A stretch of 64,000 bases of DNA. It comes from Polynucleobacter meluiroseus. Lineage in GTDB: Bacteria > Pseudomonadota > Gammaproteobacteria > Burkholderiales > Burkholderiaceae. Position 1 is the first letter of the stretch. Each line of letters opens with the position of its first letter. The stretch covers positions 1 to 64,000 of the forward strand of contig CAMDUR010000002.1 of NCBI GenBank assembly GCA_945879115.1, written 5' to 3'. Below are positions 27,344-34,972 of the stretch, piece after piece. The notes beneath the pieces were generated by a model. It was given only the letters and a program-made list of their open reading frames with translations. It was not told the DNA's origin and searched no databases. A program made the translations under genes and the position numbers.

Positions 27344-28549
27344 ATGAACGCACCAACAGAATTAAAGTGGGCAAAAAAATACCCAGAATTAGGAACAGGT
27401 CCAGTACCAGTTGAATCTTGTATTTCACCTGAATTTTATGAAATTGAACGTGAAAAAGTTTTCATGAAAACATGGTTAAAAGTTGGCCGTGTTGAAGAAA
27501 TAGAAAACGTTGGGGATTACAAAGTTAAGAAGTTGGGCTTTGCAAAAACTTCAATTATTTTGATACGCGGCAAGGATCAGAAGATTCGTGGTTTTCACAA
27601 TGCTTGTTCACACCGCGGAAATAAAGTAGTGGTTGAAACAGGAGAAGAGACATTTGGTAAAAGTAAGGCTGCTGTCGTTACTTGTCGTTTTCATGGATGG
27701 GTTTATAACGCCGAAGGTGCATTGGTCAATGTGCCTGAGGAAGAAAAGTTTTCACCATGTTTTACACGCGAAGAAAATGATCTAACAAAAGTACATACAG
27801 ATATATGGGAAGGTTTTATTTTTGTTAATTTAGATCCGGCACCTGAAGTAACACCACTTAAAGAGTATTTGGGTGATATGGGGAAACATTTGAGTAATTT
27901 CCCATATGACAAATTAACAAAATGTTTCAGCTATTACACATACCTAGACTGCAATTGGAAAGTGGCGCATGATGCTTTTGCTGAGGCTTATCACGTATCA
28001 ACAATTCATGCGGGATCATTCCCCAATGCATTTTCATCAGGATTATCAGATGTTCAATTAATGGGCCCTCATCGCACCACAGCTATTTGCTTGTCATTAA
28101 AAAATGAACCAACACCGGTTGCAAAAATTGCTAACTCTTTGGCGGCAGTATCTTTAGTTTCTAAACGTGGCGCGAGTATGTTGCCACCAAGCATCAACCC
28201 ATCACGACGTGAGGACTTCTCATTTGAGTTGTCAGTGTTTTTCCCGAATCTATTGGTGCATGTGGCTGAAAATATTTGGTTTACGCATCAATTCTGGCCA
28301 ATGGGCCCTGGTAAAACCTTATGGGAAGGCAAGTATTACTTGGCTGAACCCAAAACCAATTCACAGCGTTGGGCTTTGGAGTTTGCGCAATGCTTGCAGC
28401 GTAATGCTTGGTTAGAAGACACGGGCACGATGGAAGATACGCAAATTGCTATGGAGTCAGGGGCTAAGAAATTTATGCACTTACAAGATGAAGAGATATT
28501 GATTCGTCATGGCTACCACACATTAGAAAACTTTATTCACTCTAAGTAA
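27344..28549 (+). CDS. Rieske non-haem iron oxygenase, large (alpha) subunit
   Basis: The roughly 401-residue protein is an aromatic-ring-hydroxylating oxygenase alpha subunit. The Rieske [2Fe-2S] ligands are C88 and H90 (CSHRGN) and C114 and H117 (CRFHGW), with a spacer of 23 residues, longer than the usual 16-17. The catalytic domain has the DAFAEAYHV...IH mononuclear iron site at about residues 205-220 and an acidic MEDTQ segment for the third ligand. AAAGGA at 27333-27338 favours the second ATG (27344) over 27341. The electron partners are the ferredoxin at 30986 and the reductase at 31336; a classical beta subunit is not seen directly after it. Substrate unknown. Confidence 0.88.
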   Translation: MNAPTELKWAKKYPELGTGPVPVESCISPEFYEIEREKVFMKTWLKVGRVEEIENVGDYKVKKLGFAKTSIILIRGKDQKIRGFHNACSHRGNKVVVETGEETFGKSKAAVVTCRFHGWVYNAEGALVNVPEEEKFSPCFTREENDLTKVHTDIWEGFIFVNLDPAPEVTPLKEYLGDMGKHLSNFPYDKLTKCFSYYTYLDCNWKVAHDAFAEAYHVSTIHAGSFPNAFSSGLSDVQLMGPHRTTAICLSLKNEPTPVAKIANSLAAVSLVSKRGASMLPPSINPSRREDFSFELSVFFPNLLVHVAENIWFTHQFWPMGPGKTLWEGKYYLAEPKTNSQRWALEFAQCLQRNAWLEDTGTMEDTQIAMESGAKKFMHLQDEEILIRHGYHTLENFIHSK

Positions 28550-28562
28550 GCGAGTATTAATT

Positions 28563-28919
28563 ATGAATTCAACAACAACTGCAACATCTTTGCCAAAATC
28601 ATTTGAAACATTGGAAACACTTGTTCCTCAATGGGCTTTGGCGACACAAAATGAACGTCAAAAAAAGCGCGTTAATTCTTCAACAGGTGAGTTACAGGCA
28701 TTTTATGGTGCGATGCTGCCGCGCTTAGAGGAAATTTTGACCCACGTTGACAAATTCCCTCTTAATGAATTACCAGCTGATTCATTCCGGTTATTTACTT
28801 TGGCTATGTCAATGGCAGAAATTGCGCCACACATTGAACTCTATAAAGGAGATCCTAAGGTGCCACATAGTTTTGATGAGAGTAGATTCGTCGCTGAACA
28901 TGGTGATGTAAGAGGTTGA
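28563..28919 (+). CDS. Uncharacterised 118-residue protein paired with the Rieske alpha subunit
   Basis: I do not recognise a named family. The protein starts 13 bases after the Rieske subunit and is mostly helical by composition, with an Asn/Thr-rich N-terminus, a central ELQAFYGAMLPRLEEILTHV helix and a C-terminal MAEIAPHIELYKGDPKVPHSF segment. There is no signal peptide, membrane span or Cys cluster. Its position suggests a structural or assembly partner of the oxygenase, but that is inference. A strong hairpin follows its stop. Confidence 0.7.
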   Translation: MNSTTTATSLPKSFETLETLVPQWALATQNERQKKRVNSSTGELQAFYGAMLPRLEEILTHVDKFPLNELPADSFRLFTLAMSMAEIAPHIELYKGDPKVPHSFDESRFVAEHGDVRG

Positions 28920-28939
28920 TAACTTGTTAAACATAGTTT

Positions 28940-28966
28940 GAACGGTATCCTAAAGCGATACCGTTC
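28940..28966 (+). terminator. Intercistronic hairpin between the 118-aa gene and the permease
   Basis: GAACGGTATC (28940-28949) and GATACCGTTC (28957-28966) are a perfect 10-bp inverted repeat around a seven-base loop, followed by TTATTT. It may be a partial terminator or an mRNA-stabilising stem that sets the level of upstream relative to downstream genes. It also argues against a permease start at 28938. Confidence 0.55.
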
Positions 28967-29000
28967 TTATTTGAAACTAATAATCAAAAGCGAGGCCAAA

Positions 29001-30413
29001 ATGACAGAGACAAATAGCATAGCCGCATCGATTGAAGATCACGCGCTGGAAATGGTTCCGGCTTCAGACAGGCAAGGTTGGTTGCAACTTTCCTGGAATA
29101 CAGTAGGGATTGTCACCACCTTAATACAACTGTTTATTGGAGCTTTAACTGCATTTGTCGCAGGTATGCCCATTGCATTATTGGGCGGTTTCATTGTGAT
29201 GATCATTGGTGCCCTATTAGGTTGGGGTGTTGGCCACATTGCTTATAAAACTGGTTTATCAAGCACCGTGATGTCTCGAATATATGGTTTTGGTAAAACT
29301 GGCTCCATGATTACAGCGATTATTTTTGGTTTCATGATCATTGGTTTTATTGCTTTGGAAAATGTGCTTTTGTATAAAGGCTTACTTTTCTACTTTGGCA
29401 TTGCAGATTCTATGCAAATGCAGGTTTTGATCTATGGCTTATTGACTTTAAGCTGGATTCTTTTGACAGCCTTTGGTTTTGGTCTAGTGACAAAAGTTTC
29501 TTCATGGTTAGTGGTTTTGTTTTTAGCTGTACTGGTCTACATCATGTGGGGTGTTGTTGGATCTTCAAGTTATTCAGTAGCTGAAGTTACGACTTTTACC
29601 TCTCAATTACCCATCGAAGTATTAACGAAAATGCAGGCAGCAACTTGGGGAGATAAATTAGCATTTTGTGTAAATATCTTAATTGGCTCAGCCGGAGCAT
29701 TAGCTTTAATTGATGGTGATCTAGGGCGCTATGCGCGTCGTTCAAAGGATGTGGCGATTGCTGCATTTTTAGGTAATGCATTCATGGATATTGGCATGCT
29801 GTTTATTGGCGGTGTCGTGATGTATGCAGGTATGACTGAGTTAGTTGCCTACTATGTCAGTACCGGCATGACGCAAGAAACAGCTCAAAGAATAGCCCTC
29901 GAAAGTCCAGATAGCGTAGCTGCTGCATTTATTGTATTTGGCGGTGTCTTAGGTGCAATTTTAATGTTGTTGGCTCAAGCTAAAGCTCAAGTATTAAATA
30001 CTTATAGCGCATCACTCTCCTTAACTAATTTAATGGATGCTGCCTTAAATTGGAGACCAGGTCGATTGTTGTTTGTGATCTTGGCCAACGTGATTGCTAT
30101 CTTCATGTTGCTGGGATCAATTTTGGATTGGTTTAATTCATTTATTACCATTCTTGGTATTTTGACCACTTGTATATCAGGAATCATGATCGCTGATTAC
30201 TTTATTGTTCATCCGAGATTGAATGAGTCACAACTTAATTTCAATAAAAAAGAAGCATTTAATTGGTCTGGAATTTTAGTTTGTGCCGCTGGTTTTATTT
30301 TGGCGCATTACGTTTTAAATTCAATCATCAAAATTGAATTTTTCACAGCTTTAATTTTTTCAGTCATTGCATATCCTCCTTTACGCTTGATGAGTTTGAG
30401 CAAATATAAATAA
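29001..30413 (+). CDS. NCS1-family permease (CodB-like)
   Basis: The 470-residue protein has about twelve hydrophobic spans and matches the purine-cytosine permease (NCS1) family: an N-terminal SDRQGWLQLSWNTVGIVTT segment, GALLGWGVGHIAYKTG, a central GDLGRYARRSKDV loop and a C-terminal DYFIVHPRLN motif. NCS1 members import nucleobases, hydantoins, allantoin, thiamine or pyridine compounds. I choose ATG 29001 (GCGAGG upstream) because the upstream in-frame codon at 28938 lies in a hairpin. In a unit with two amidases and a Rieske oxygenase it suggests uptake of a nitrogen-containing ring compound. Confidence 0.87.
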   Translation: MTETNSIAASIEDHALEMVPASDRQGWLQLSWNTVGIVTTLIQLFIGALTAFVAGMPIALLGGFIVMIIGALLGWGVGHIAYKTGLSSTVMSRIYGFGKTGSMITAIIFGFMIIGFIALENVLLYKGLLFYFGIADSMQMQVLIYGLLTLSWILLTAFGFGLVTKVSSWLVVLFLAVLVYIMWGVVGSSSYSVAEVTTFTSQLPIEVLTKMQAATWGDKLAFCVNILIGSAGALALIDGDLGRYARRSKDVAIAAFLGNAFMDIGMLFIGGVVMYAGMTELVAYYVSTGMTQETAQRIALESPDSVAAAFIVFGGVLGAILMLLAQAKAQVLNTYSASLSLTNLMDAALNWRPGRLLFVILANVIAIFMLLGSILDWFNSFITILGILTTCISGIMIADYFIVHPRLNESQLNFNKKEAFNWSGILVCAAGFILAHYVLNSIIKIEFFTALIFSVIAYPPLRLMSLSKYK

Positions 30414-30439
30414 CGCTTTTCAAAGTAATGGGAGAAATA

Positions 30440-30916
30440 ATGTCTGATGCAAATCTGTTAAAGCGCCTTGATAAGCTTGAAAGTATTGAAGCCATCAGAA
30501 CCATGGTCGCACGCTACGCTGAAGGCGCAGATCTTAAGAATGATCCAGTTATTTTAGGGTCACTTTTTGCAGAAGATGCCATATGGGAAGCCAATGGATT
30601 TGGCCAATATTCCGGAGCTAAAAATATTGCTGAAGGTTTGTCTGAAATAGCTAGAAATGCTATCCATTGGTCTTTGCATTACATGATTTCTCCCAAGATT
30701 GCTATTGATGAATCCGGTGAAGAAGCCACATGTGATTGGTATCTTTGGGAATTGGCTCGGGTGAGTGAAAACCAAGAACCAGCAAAAGCTCATTGGGTAG
30801 GTGGCACCTACACCTCTCGCGTTAAAAGAATCAACGGTGTTTGGAAGTTTCAGCATGTTTCTTTAACGCTCAAGTTGTTAAGCCCCTTAGATGAAGATTG
30901 GAAAACTCTGCCTTAA
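30440..30916 (+). CDS. NTF2/SnoaL-like protein
   Basis: This 158-residue protein has the cone-shaped NTF2-like fold pattern seen in SnoaL_4 proteins: LLKRLDKLESIEAIRTMVARYAEGAD at the start, LFAEDAIW, and a C-terminal YTSRVKRINGVWKFQHVSL strand pair. GGGAG at 30430-30434 selects the ATG at 30440. Such proteins are dehydratases, isomerases or non-catalytic; small (beta) subunits of ring-hydroxylating oxygenases have the same fold, so it could instead stand in for the missing beta subunit. Neither role can be settled from sequence. Confidence 0.75.
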   Translation: MSDANLLKRLDKLESIEAIRTMVARYAEGADLKNDPVILGSLFAEDAIWEANGFGQYSGAKNIAEGLSEIARNAIHWSLHYMISPKIAIDESGEEATCDWYLWELARVSENQEPAKAHWVGGTYTSRVKRINGVWKFQHVSLTLKLLSPLDEDWKTLP

Positions 30917-30985
30917 GTAATCTTGAGGTGAGATTGTTTTTAAGTTTGATGGCGTGTAGTGATTAATTTGGAATTAGGAAGAAGT

Positions 30986-31336
30986 ATGAGTGCAAATAAT
31001 TCAGTGGAAACACAAGATGCTATTCGTTTGTGTCAGGTGGCTGATGTGGCCGAGGGTAATGGCTTACAAATTAATTTGCCAGAAAGACCACCTTTGGCAG
31101 TTTTTAAAATAGAAGGTCAAATTTTTGTTACTGATGACACATGCACACACGGCCAGGCTTCTTTATGTGAAGGCGAGATAGAGGATGGTGTCGTGGAGTG
31201 TCCTTTTCATCAAGGTGCATTTGATATTGCAACGGGTAAGGCTATTTCGGCGCCTTGCTCCGTTCATTTAAAAACGTATCAACCAATTCTTGTTGGTGAT
31301 GATGTTTTTGTTCATTTAGATAAGGTCTCCTCATAA
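30986..31336 (+). CDS. Rieske-type ferredoxin of the oxygenase system
   Basis: The 116-residue protein is a soluble Rieske [2Fe-2S] ferredoxin with ligand motifs CTHG and CPFHQG separated by the usual short loop (ASLCEGEIEDGVVE). It would carry electrons from the reductase to the alpha subunit encoded at 27344. An AGGAAG site fits the ATG at 30986; an upstream GTG in frame at 30959 has no such site. Its stop overlaps the reductase start by one base. Confidence 0.9.
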   Translation: MSANNSVETQDAIRLCQVADVAEGNGLQINLPERPPLAVFKIEGQIFVTDDTCTHGQASLCEGEIEDGVVECPFHQGAFDIATGKAISAPCSVHLKTYQPILVGDDVFVHLDKVSS

Positions 31337-32352
31337 TGGCCCGTATCACGATTGCTGATTCTGACCTTGCTTTTGATTGTGGGCCTGATGACTCACTATT
31401 AAGAGCTGGCTTGAGGGTAAATTTAAATTTACCTTATGAATGTAATGTGGGCTCATGCGGTACTTGTAAGTTTGAGTTGGTGAGCGGTGAGATAAAAGTG
31501 TTCTCTGATACAGCTCCTGGTTTATCAGATCGAGATCGAAAGAAAGGCCGTCAATTAGCTTGTCAGTGCCTGCCTTTGTCTGATTGCGTTATGAAAGTTA
31601 GATTGGAAGAGGGTGCACCTGCCAAGTTTCCGCCAAAAAGATTAAAGGTAAAACTAATAAAAGTAACGGATGTGACTCATGACATTCGTGAGTTTCAATT
31701 TCAAGCAGTATCTCCAGCCACTTTTATTCCTGGGCAATATGCGATGTTGCAACTTCCTGGGGTTTCTGGAGAGCGGGCTTATTCGATGTCTAATTTGCCC
31801 AATGATGATGGTGTTTGGGCTTTTATGATTCGTCGAGTACCCCAAGGTCTTGGTACGCAAGTGTTATTTGATGCACTGACATTAGGTGATGAAATAGGTT
31901 TAGATGGGCCATTTGGAAAAGCGTATTTCCGATCTGAAAGTGAACGTGATCTTGTTTGTGTCGCAGGTGGATCTGGTTTGGCACCCATGTTGTCAATTGC
32001 TCGTGCTTGGTCTCAAAAATCAAAGAGTGGTGAAGAACATTTAACTTTCTTCTATGGCGGTCGTGAGCCACGTGATATCTGTGGTGAGGAAATGTTGCAA
32101 CAATTACCCGAATTTAATCATCAACTTCAGTTTATTCCCAGTGTCTCTGGTGCAGTCAGTGATGCGACAAATCTATGGCCAGGTCGAACAGGATTTATTC
32201 ATGAAGTGATGCATGGTTTTGAAGATTTGGATTACGCCAATTCAGATTTTTATATTGCAGGGCCACCGGTTATGACTCAGGCAGTGATGGATTTTTTACG
32301 AGAAAGCCACGCTGTTCCTCAAGAGAGAATTTATTTTGATCGTTTCTTTTAA
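31336..32352 (+). CDS. Ferredoxin reductase of the Rieske oxygenase (2Fe-2S/FAD/NAD)
   Basis: The 338-residue protein has an N-terminal plant-type [2Fe-2S] domain (CNVGSCGTC and a further Cys at QLACQC), a flavin domain with RAYSMSN and an NAD domain with GGSGLAPMLS and AGPPVMTQA. It resembles the reductases of class IB/III dioxygenases and DmpP. Having both its own plant-type cluster and a separate Rieske ferredoxin makes a three-component chain, as in naphthalene dioxygenase. It starts within the ferredoxin stop codon, implying coupled translation. Confidence 0.92.
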   Translation: MARITIADSDLAFDCGPDDSLLRAGLRVNLNLPYECNVGSCGTCKFELVSGEIKVFSDTAPGLSDRDRKKGRQLACQCLPLSDCVMKVRLEEGAPAKFPPKRLKVKLIKVTDVTHDIREFQFQAVSPATFIPGQYAMLQLPGVSGERAYSMSNLPNDDGVWAFMIRRVPQGLGTQVLFDALTLGDEIGLDGPFGKAYFRSESERDLVCVAGGSGLAPMLSIARAWSQKSKSGEEHLTFFYGGREPRDICGEEMLQQLPEFNHQLQFIPSVSGAVSDATNLWPGRTGFIHEVMHGFEDLDYANSDFYIAGPPVMTQAVMDFLRESHAVPQERIYFDRFF

Positions 32353-32402
32353 AGTAAATGATTATTAGCTAGTACGAGCATCACTAAAAGGTATTCGGCA
32401 TC

Positions 32403-33854
32403 ATGATGACAAAAGATATTGAAAATGTTTTGATGCGAGGATCAATCGCCGACTTAAGAACTTTGTATCTTGAAAAAAAACTGTCTGTGACAGATGCAGT
32501 TAATTGGTACTTAAATCGAATAAATGACATTAGTCAAAATGGCCCAGCAATTAATGCTGTTCGTGAAGTGTCATTGCGAGCAGTGGATGATGCAAAGAGA
32601 GCTGATGAAGCCATCGCAAAAGGTGAAGATCTTCAGGTTTTGCACGGTATCCCATTTCTTCTAAAAGATAATATCTTGACAGGTGATGGGATGAGGGCGG
32701 CTGCTGGCGCAGCAGCTTTAAGAGATTTTCAGCCTGGTGATGATGCCACGCTAGTCAAGCGCTTGCGTGCAGCAGGTGCCATTGTGTTGGGTAAAGCAAA
32801 TTTGACTGAGTTTGCAGATTTTGTTTCTGATGTCATGCCATCTGGTTACAGTGGCAATGGTGGCATTGTTAAAAACCCCCATGGTATCGAGTACGATCGT
32901 GGGCAGGGTTCTAGTGTCGGATCTGCAGCAGCAGTTGCTGCATCTCTTTGTATGTTTGCAATAGGTACTGAAACACAAAACTCCATTCAAACACCGGCAT
33001 CATATTCTTCAGTGGTGGGATATAAACCTACGGTTGGTCTCGTTAGTCGAGAGGGCGTTGTGCCCTTGGTACCTAGTCAGGACTCTCCGGGGCCACTCAC
33101 TCGTTCGGTTGAGGATGCTGCCTTAGTTGCCAGTGTTTTGATTGGTCCTGATATCAAAGATACAGCTTCTGTAATTTCTTCAAAAGGTTTCCTCGGTGGT
33201 TTGACAAGTCAAGGATTGAAGCATATTAGAGTGGGTGTGATGCGCAAACAAATGGCCGATCGTGAAGAGTTTCTGTCAGTGATGCCATTTTTTGAAAATG
33301 TGTTGAAGAAATTATCAACAGCTGGCGCATCAATTATTGATCCATGTGATTTACCTAGTGCAGAGCAATTACAAGAGGTTCGATCAAGCGTATTCAGAAC
33401 AGAGTTCAAGGCTGCTTTAAATACGTTTCTAAATGAGCATGGATCACCGTGTGGAATTGATTCGATGGAAAGTTTGATTGCATGGAATGAGGCGCACCCA
33501 GAACATATTCCTTACGGACAATCATTATTGCTAGCTTCGAATGCCACCAGAGGCATTGATGATCCTCAATATCAAATAGATCGCGCCCGAGATATCGCTT
33601 TATCAGTCACTGCTGGTATTGATGCTGCCATGGATATGTTTGATGTGGATGTGTTAATTGCACCCATGGGGGCGGCTGCCAAATTAACCGGTAAATCGGG
33701 TGCCCCAGTAGTGGCTATTCCCTGTGGTTTAGGGTCCAATTTGACGCCATTTGGGGTGACAATTGCCTCAAAATTGAATTCTGATGCCCGACTTTTGGCA
33801 ATTGCACAACAAATTGAGCTGGTTGTTGGCGAAAGAAAAGTACCAGTAATTTAG
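32403..33854 (+). CDS. Amidase-signature family amidase
   Basis: The 483-residue protein belongs to the amidase-signature family. The Ser-cisSer-Lys triad can be placed: Lys88 in PFLLKDN, the cis-Ser in the GQGSSVGS loop (about 170-171) and the nucleophile Ser194 in TETQNSIQTPAS. Family members hydrolyse aryl or alkyl amides; substrate is not predictable. It is the last gene of the unit and the second amide hydrolase in it, which strengthens the idea that the pathway handles a compound with an amide or ring C-N bond. No clear terminator follows, but a new operator starts 130 bases later. Confidence 0.88.
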   Translation: MMTKDIENVLMRGSIADLRTLYLEKKLSVTDAVNWYLNRINDISQNGPAINAVREVSLRAVDDAKRADEAIAKGEDLQVLHGIPFLLKDNILTGDGMRAAAGAAALRDFQPGDDATLVKRLRAAGAIVLGKANLTEFADFVSDVMPSGYSGNGGIVKNPHGIEYDRGQGSSVGSAAAVAASLCMFAIGTETQNSIQTPASYSSVVGYKPTVGLVSREGVVPLVPSQDSPGPLTRSVEDAALVASVLIGPDIKDTASVISSKGFLGGLTSQGLKHIRVGVMRKQMADREEFLSVMPFFENVLKKLSTAGASIIDPCDLPSAEQLQEVRSSVFRTEFKAALNTFLNEHGSPCGIDSMESLIAWNEAHPEHIPYGQSLLLASNATRGIDDPQYQIDRARDIALSVTAGIDAAMDMFDVDVLIAPMGAAAKLTGKSGAPVVAIPCGLGSNLTPFGVTIASKLNSDARLLAIAQQIELVVGERKVPVI

Positions 33855-33983
33855 TAAACGCTTTACCAACCGTGTTTTAAAAGAATTTCCAAAAAAACAA
33901 ACACTTATTATGTGATATAAATTTTTTTAGAGAGGGCTCTTAGGGTATGTACTCATTGCTCCAATAGCCATTCAAGAGAAAAA

Positions 33984-34006
33984 TAATCTCGAGATTACTT
34001 TACTTA
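33984..34006 (+). promoter_or_regulatory. Perfect CTCGAG palindrome before the uptake cluster
   Basis: TAATCTCGAGATTA (33984-33997) is identical to the 14-bp palindrome before the meta operon at 2955. TACTTA (34001-34006) takes the -10 position four bases after the core. The start codon is only 12 bases further on, so the leader would be very short if this is the promoter. Confidence 0.55.
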
Positions 34007-34018
34007 GTCGGAATTTTT

Positions 34019-34963
34019 ATGAACTTTAAATATTTTAAGAGTGCAGGTGTACTTTTAGCCGTTAGTTTGGTGCTAACAGCTTGCGGTAAATCTGAGTCTA
34101 CAGCAGTGTCTGCAACACCAGATACGATAACAACGCGCGTTGACCAATTTCAAGGTGTTGCATCCAATCAAAAGGTTGCTGTCATCGTAGGTAAAAACGT
34201 GGTTGCTATTGTTCCGCATGATGGCGGAAAACCAACACGCGTTGATCTAAAGGGGATTGTCTCTTTGATTGATGTGTCAGCTTGCGCAGACGGAAGTTTT
34301 GTTGCTCTTGATTTTTATAAAAAAGTTTGGACTTCATCAGATAACGGTCAAAGCTGGTTATCAGCAAAGACTCCTGAAAATTTCCGTCCATTAGGTTTAG
34401 CTTGTGGGCCATCTAACAGCTATTGGATAGTGGGTAGTAATTCAAGTATTGCTAATAGTAGCAATCGCGGTAGTTCATGGAATGTGAATACCAATAACGA
34501 AGATGCCATGTTCAACACAATCCAATTTATCGATGGTCAAAATGCAGTCGTGACAGGTGAATATGGGACTTTCAAGAAAAGTTCTGATGGTGGTAAGACG
34601 TGGGCAACATCTTCAATTGGTCCAGAGTTCTACTCTTATGCGGCTCTATTTACATCAACTCGTGAAGGTTTTGTTACGAGCTTGACAGGGATCATTATGC
34701 ACACCAAAGATGGTGGTGCAAGCTGGACAAGCACTAAGAATGCAACGGGCTTGTCACAGTTCGGCTTTGTGAATGTAGATGGTCGTATTTATAGCGTTGG
34801 TTTAGGTGGCACGGTCTTGAGCTTTAACGGCGGACAGTGGAATCTTGTCAAGCTAGAAAACTTTGGGGCACCTTACTTAAAAGGTGTAGCTGCAATTGGT
34901 AAAGGAAGCTTCCTTGTCGCTGGCGGTAATGGCGCATGGAAAGTGGTAACTGCAAAGAACTAG
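34019..34963 (+). CDS. YCF48/BNR-repeat beta-propeller lipoprotein
   Basis: The 314-residue protein begins with a lipoprotein signal peptide ending in the lipobox LTAC at about residue 22. The mature part has repeated segments of the BNR/Asp-box type, such as SSDNGQSW, SSNRGSSW, SSDGGKTW and TKDGGASW, spaced about 40-45 residues apart, as in YCF48-like photosystem II assembly factors and other propellers. It lies ten bases before the RND transporter. In Proteobacteria this protein, the RND transporter, DUF1302 and DUF1329 often cluster; its role is not established but it is likely a periplasmic or envelope partner in hydrophobic compound transport. Confidence 0.82.
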   Translation: MNFKYFKSAGVLLAVSLVLTACGKSESTAVSATPDTITTRVDQFQGVASNQKVAVIVGKNVVAIVPHDGGKPTRVDLKGIVSLIDVSACADGSFVALDFYKKVWTSSDNGQSWLSAKTPENFRPLGLACGPSNSYWIVGSNSSIANSSNRGSSWNVNTNNEDAMFNTIQFIDGQNAVVTGEYGTFKKSSDGGKTWATSSIGPEFYSYAALFTSTREGFVTSLTGIIMHTKDGGASWTSTKNATGLSQFGFVNVDGRIYSVGLGGTVLSFNGGQWNLVKLENFGAPYLKGVAAIGKGSFLVAGGNGAWKVVTAKN

Positions 34964-34972
34964 GAATAAAAA

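Noticed and set aside
28938-29000. N-terminal extension of the NCS1 permease from 28938
   Set aside because: The extension lies in a perfect hairpin and is not like NCS1 N-termini; ATG 29001 has a ribosome site.
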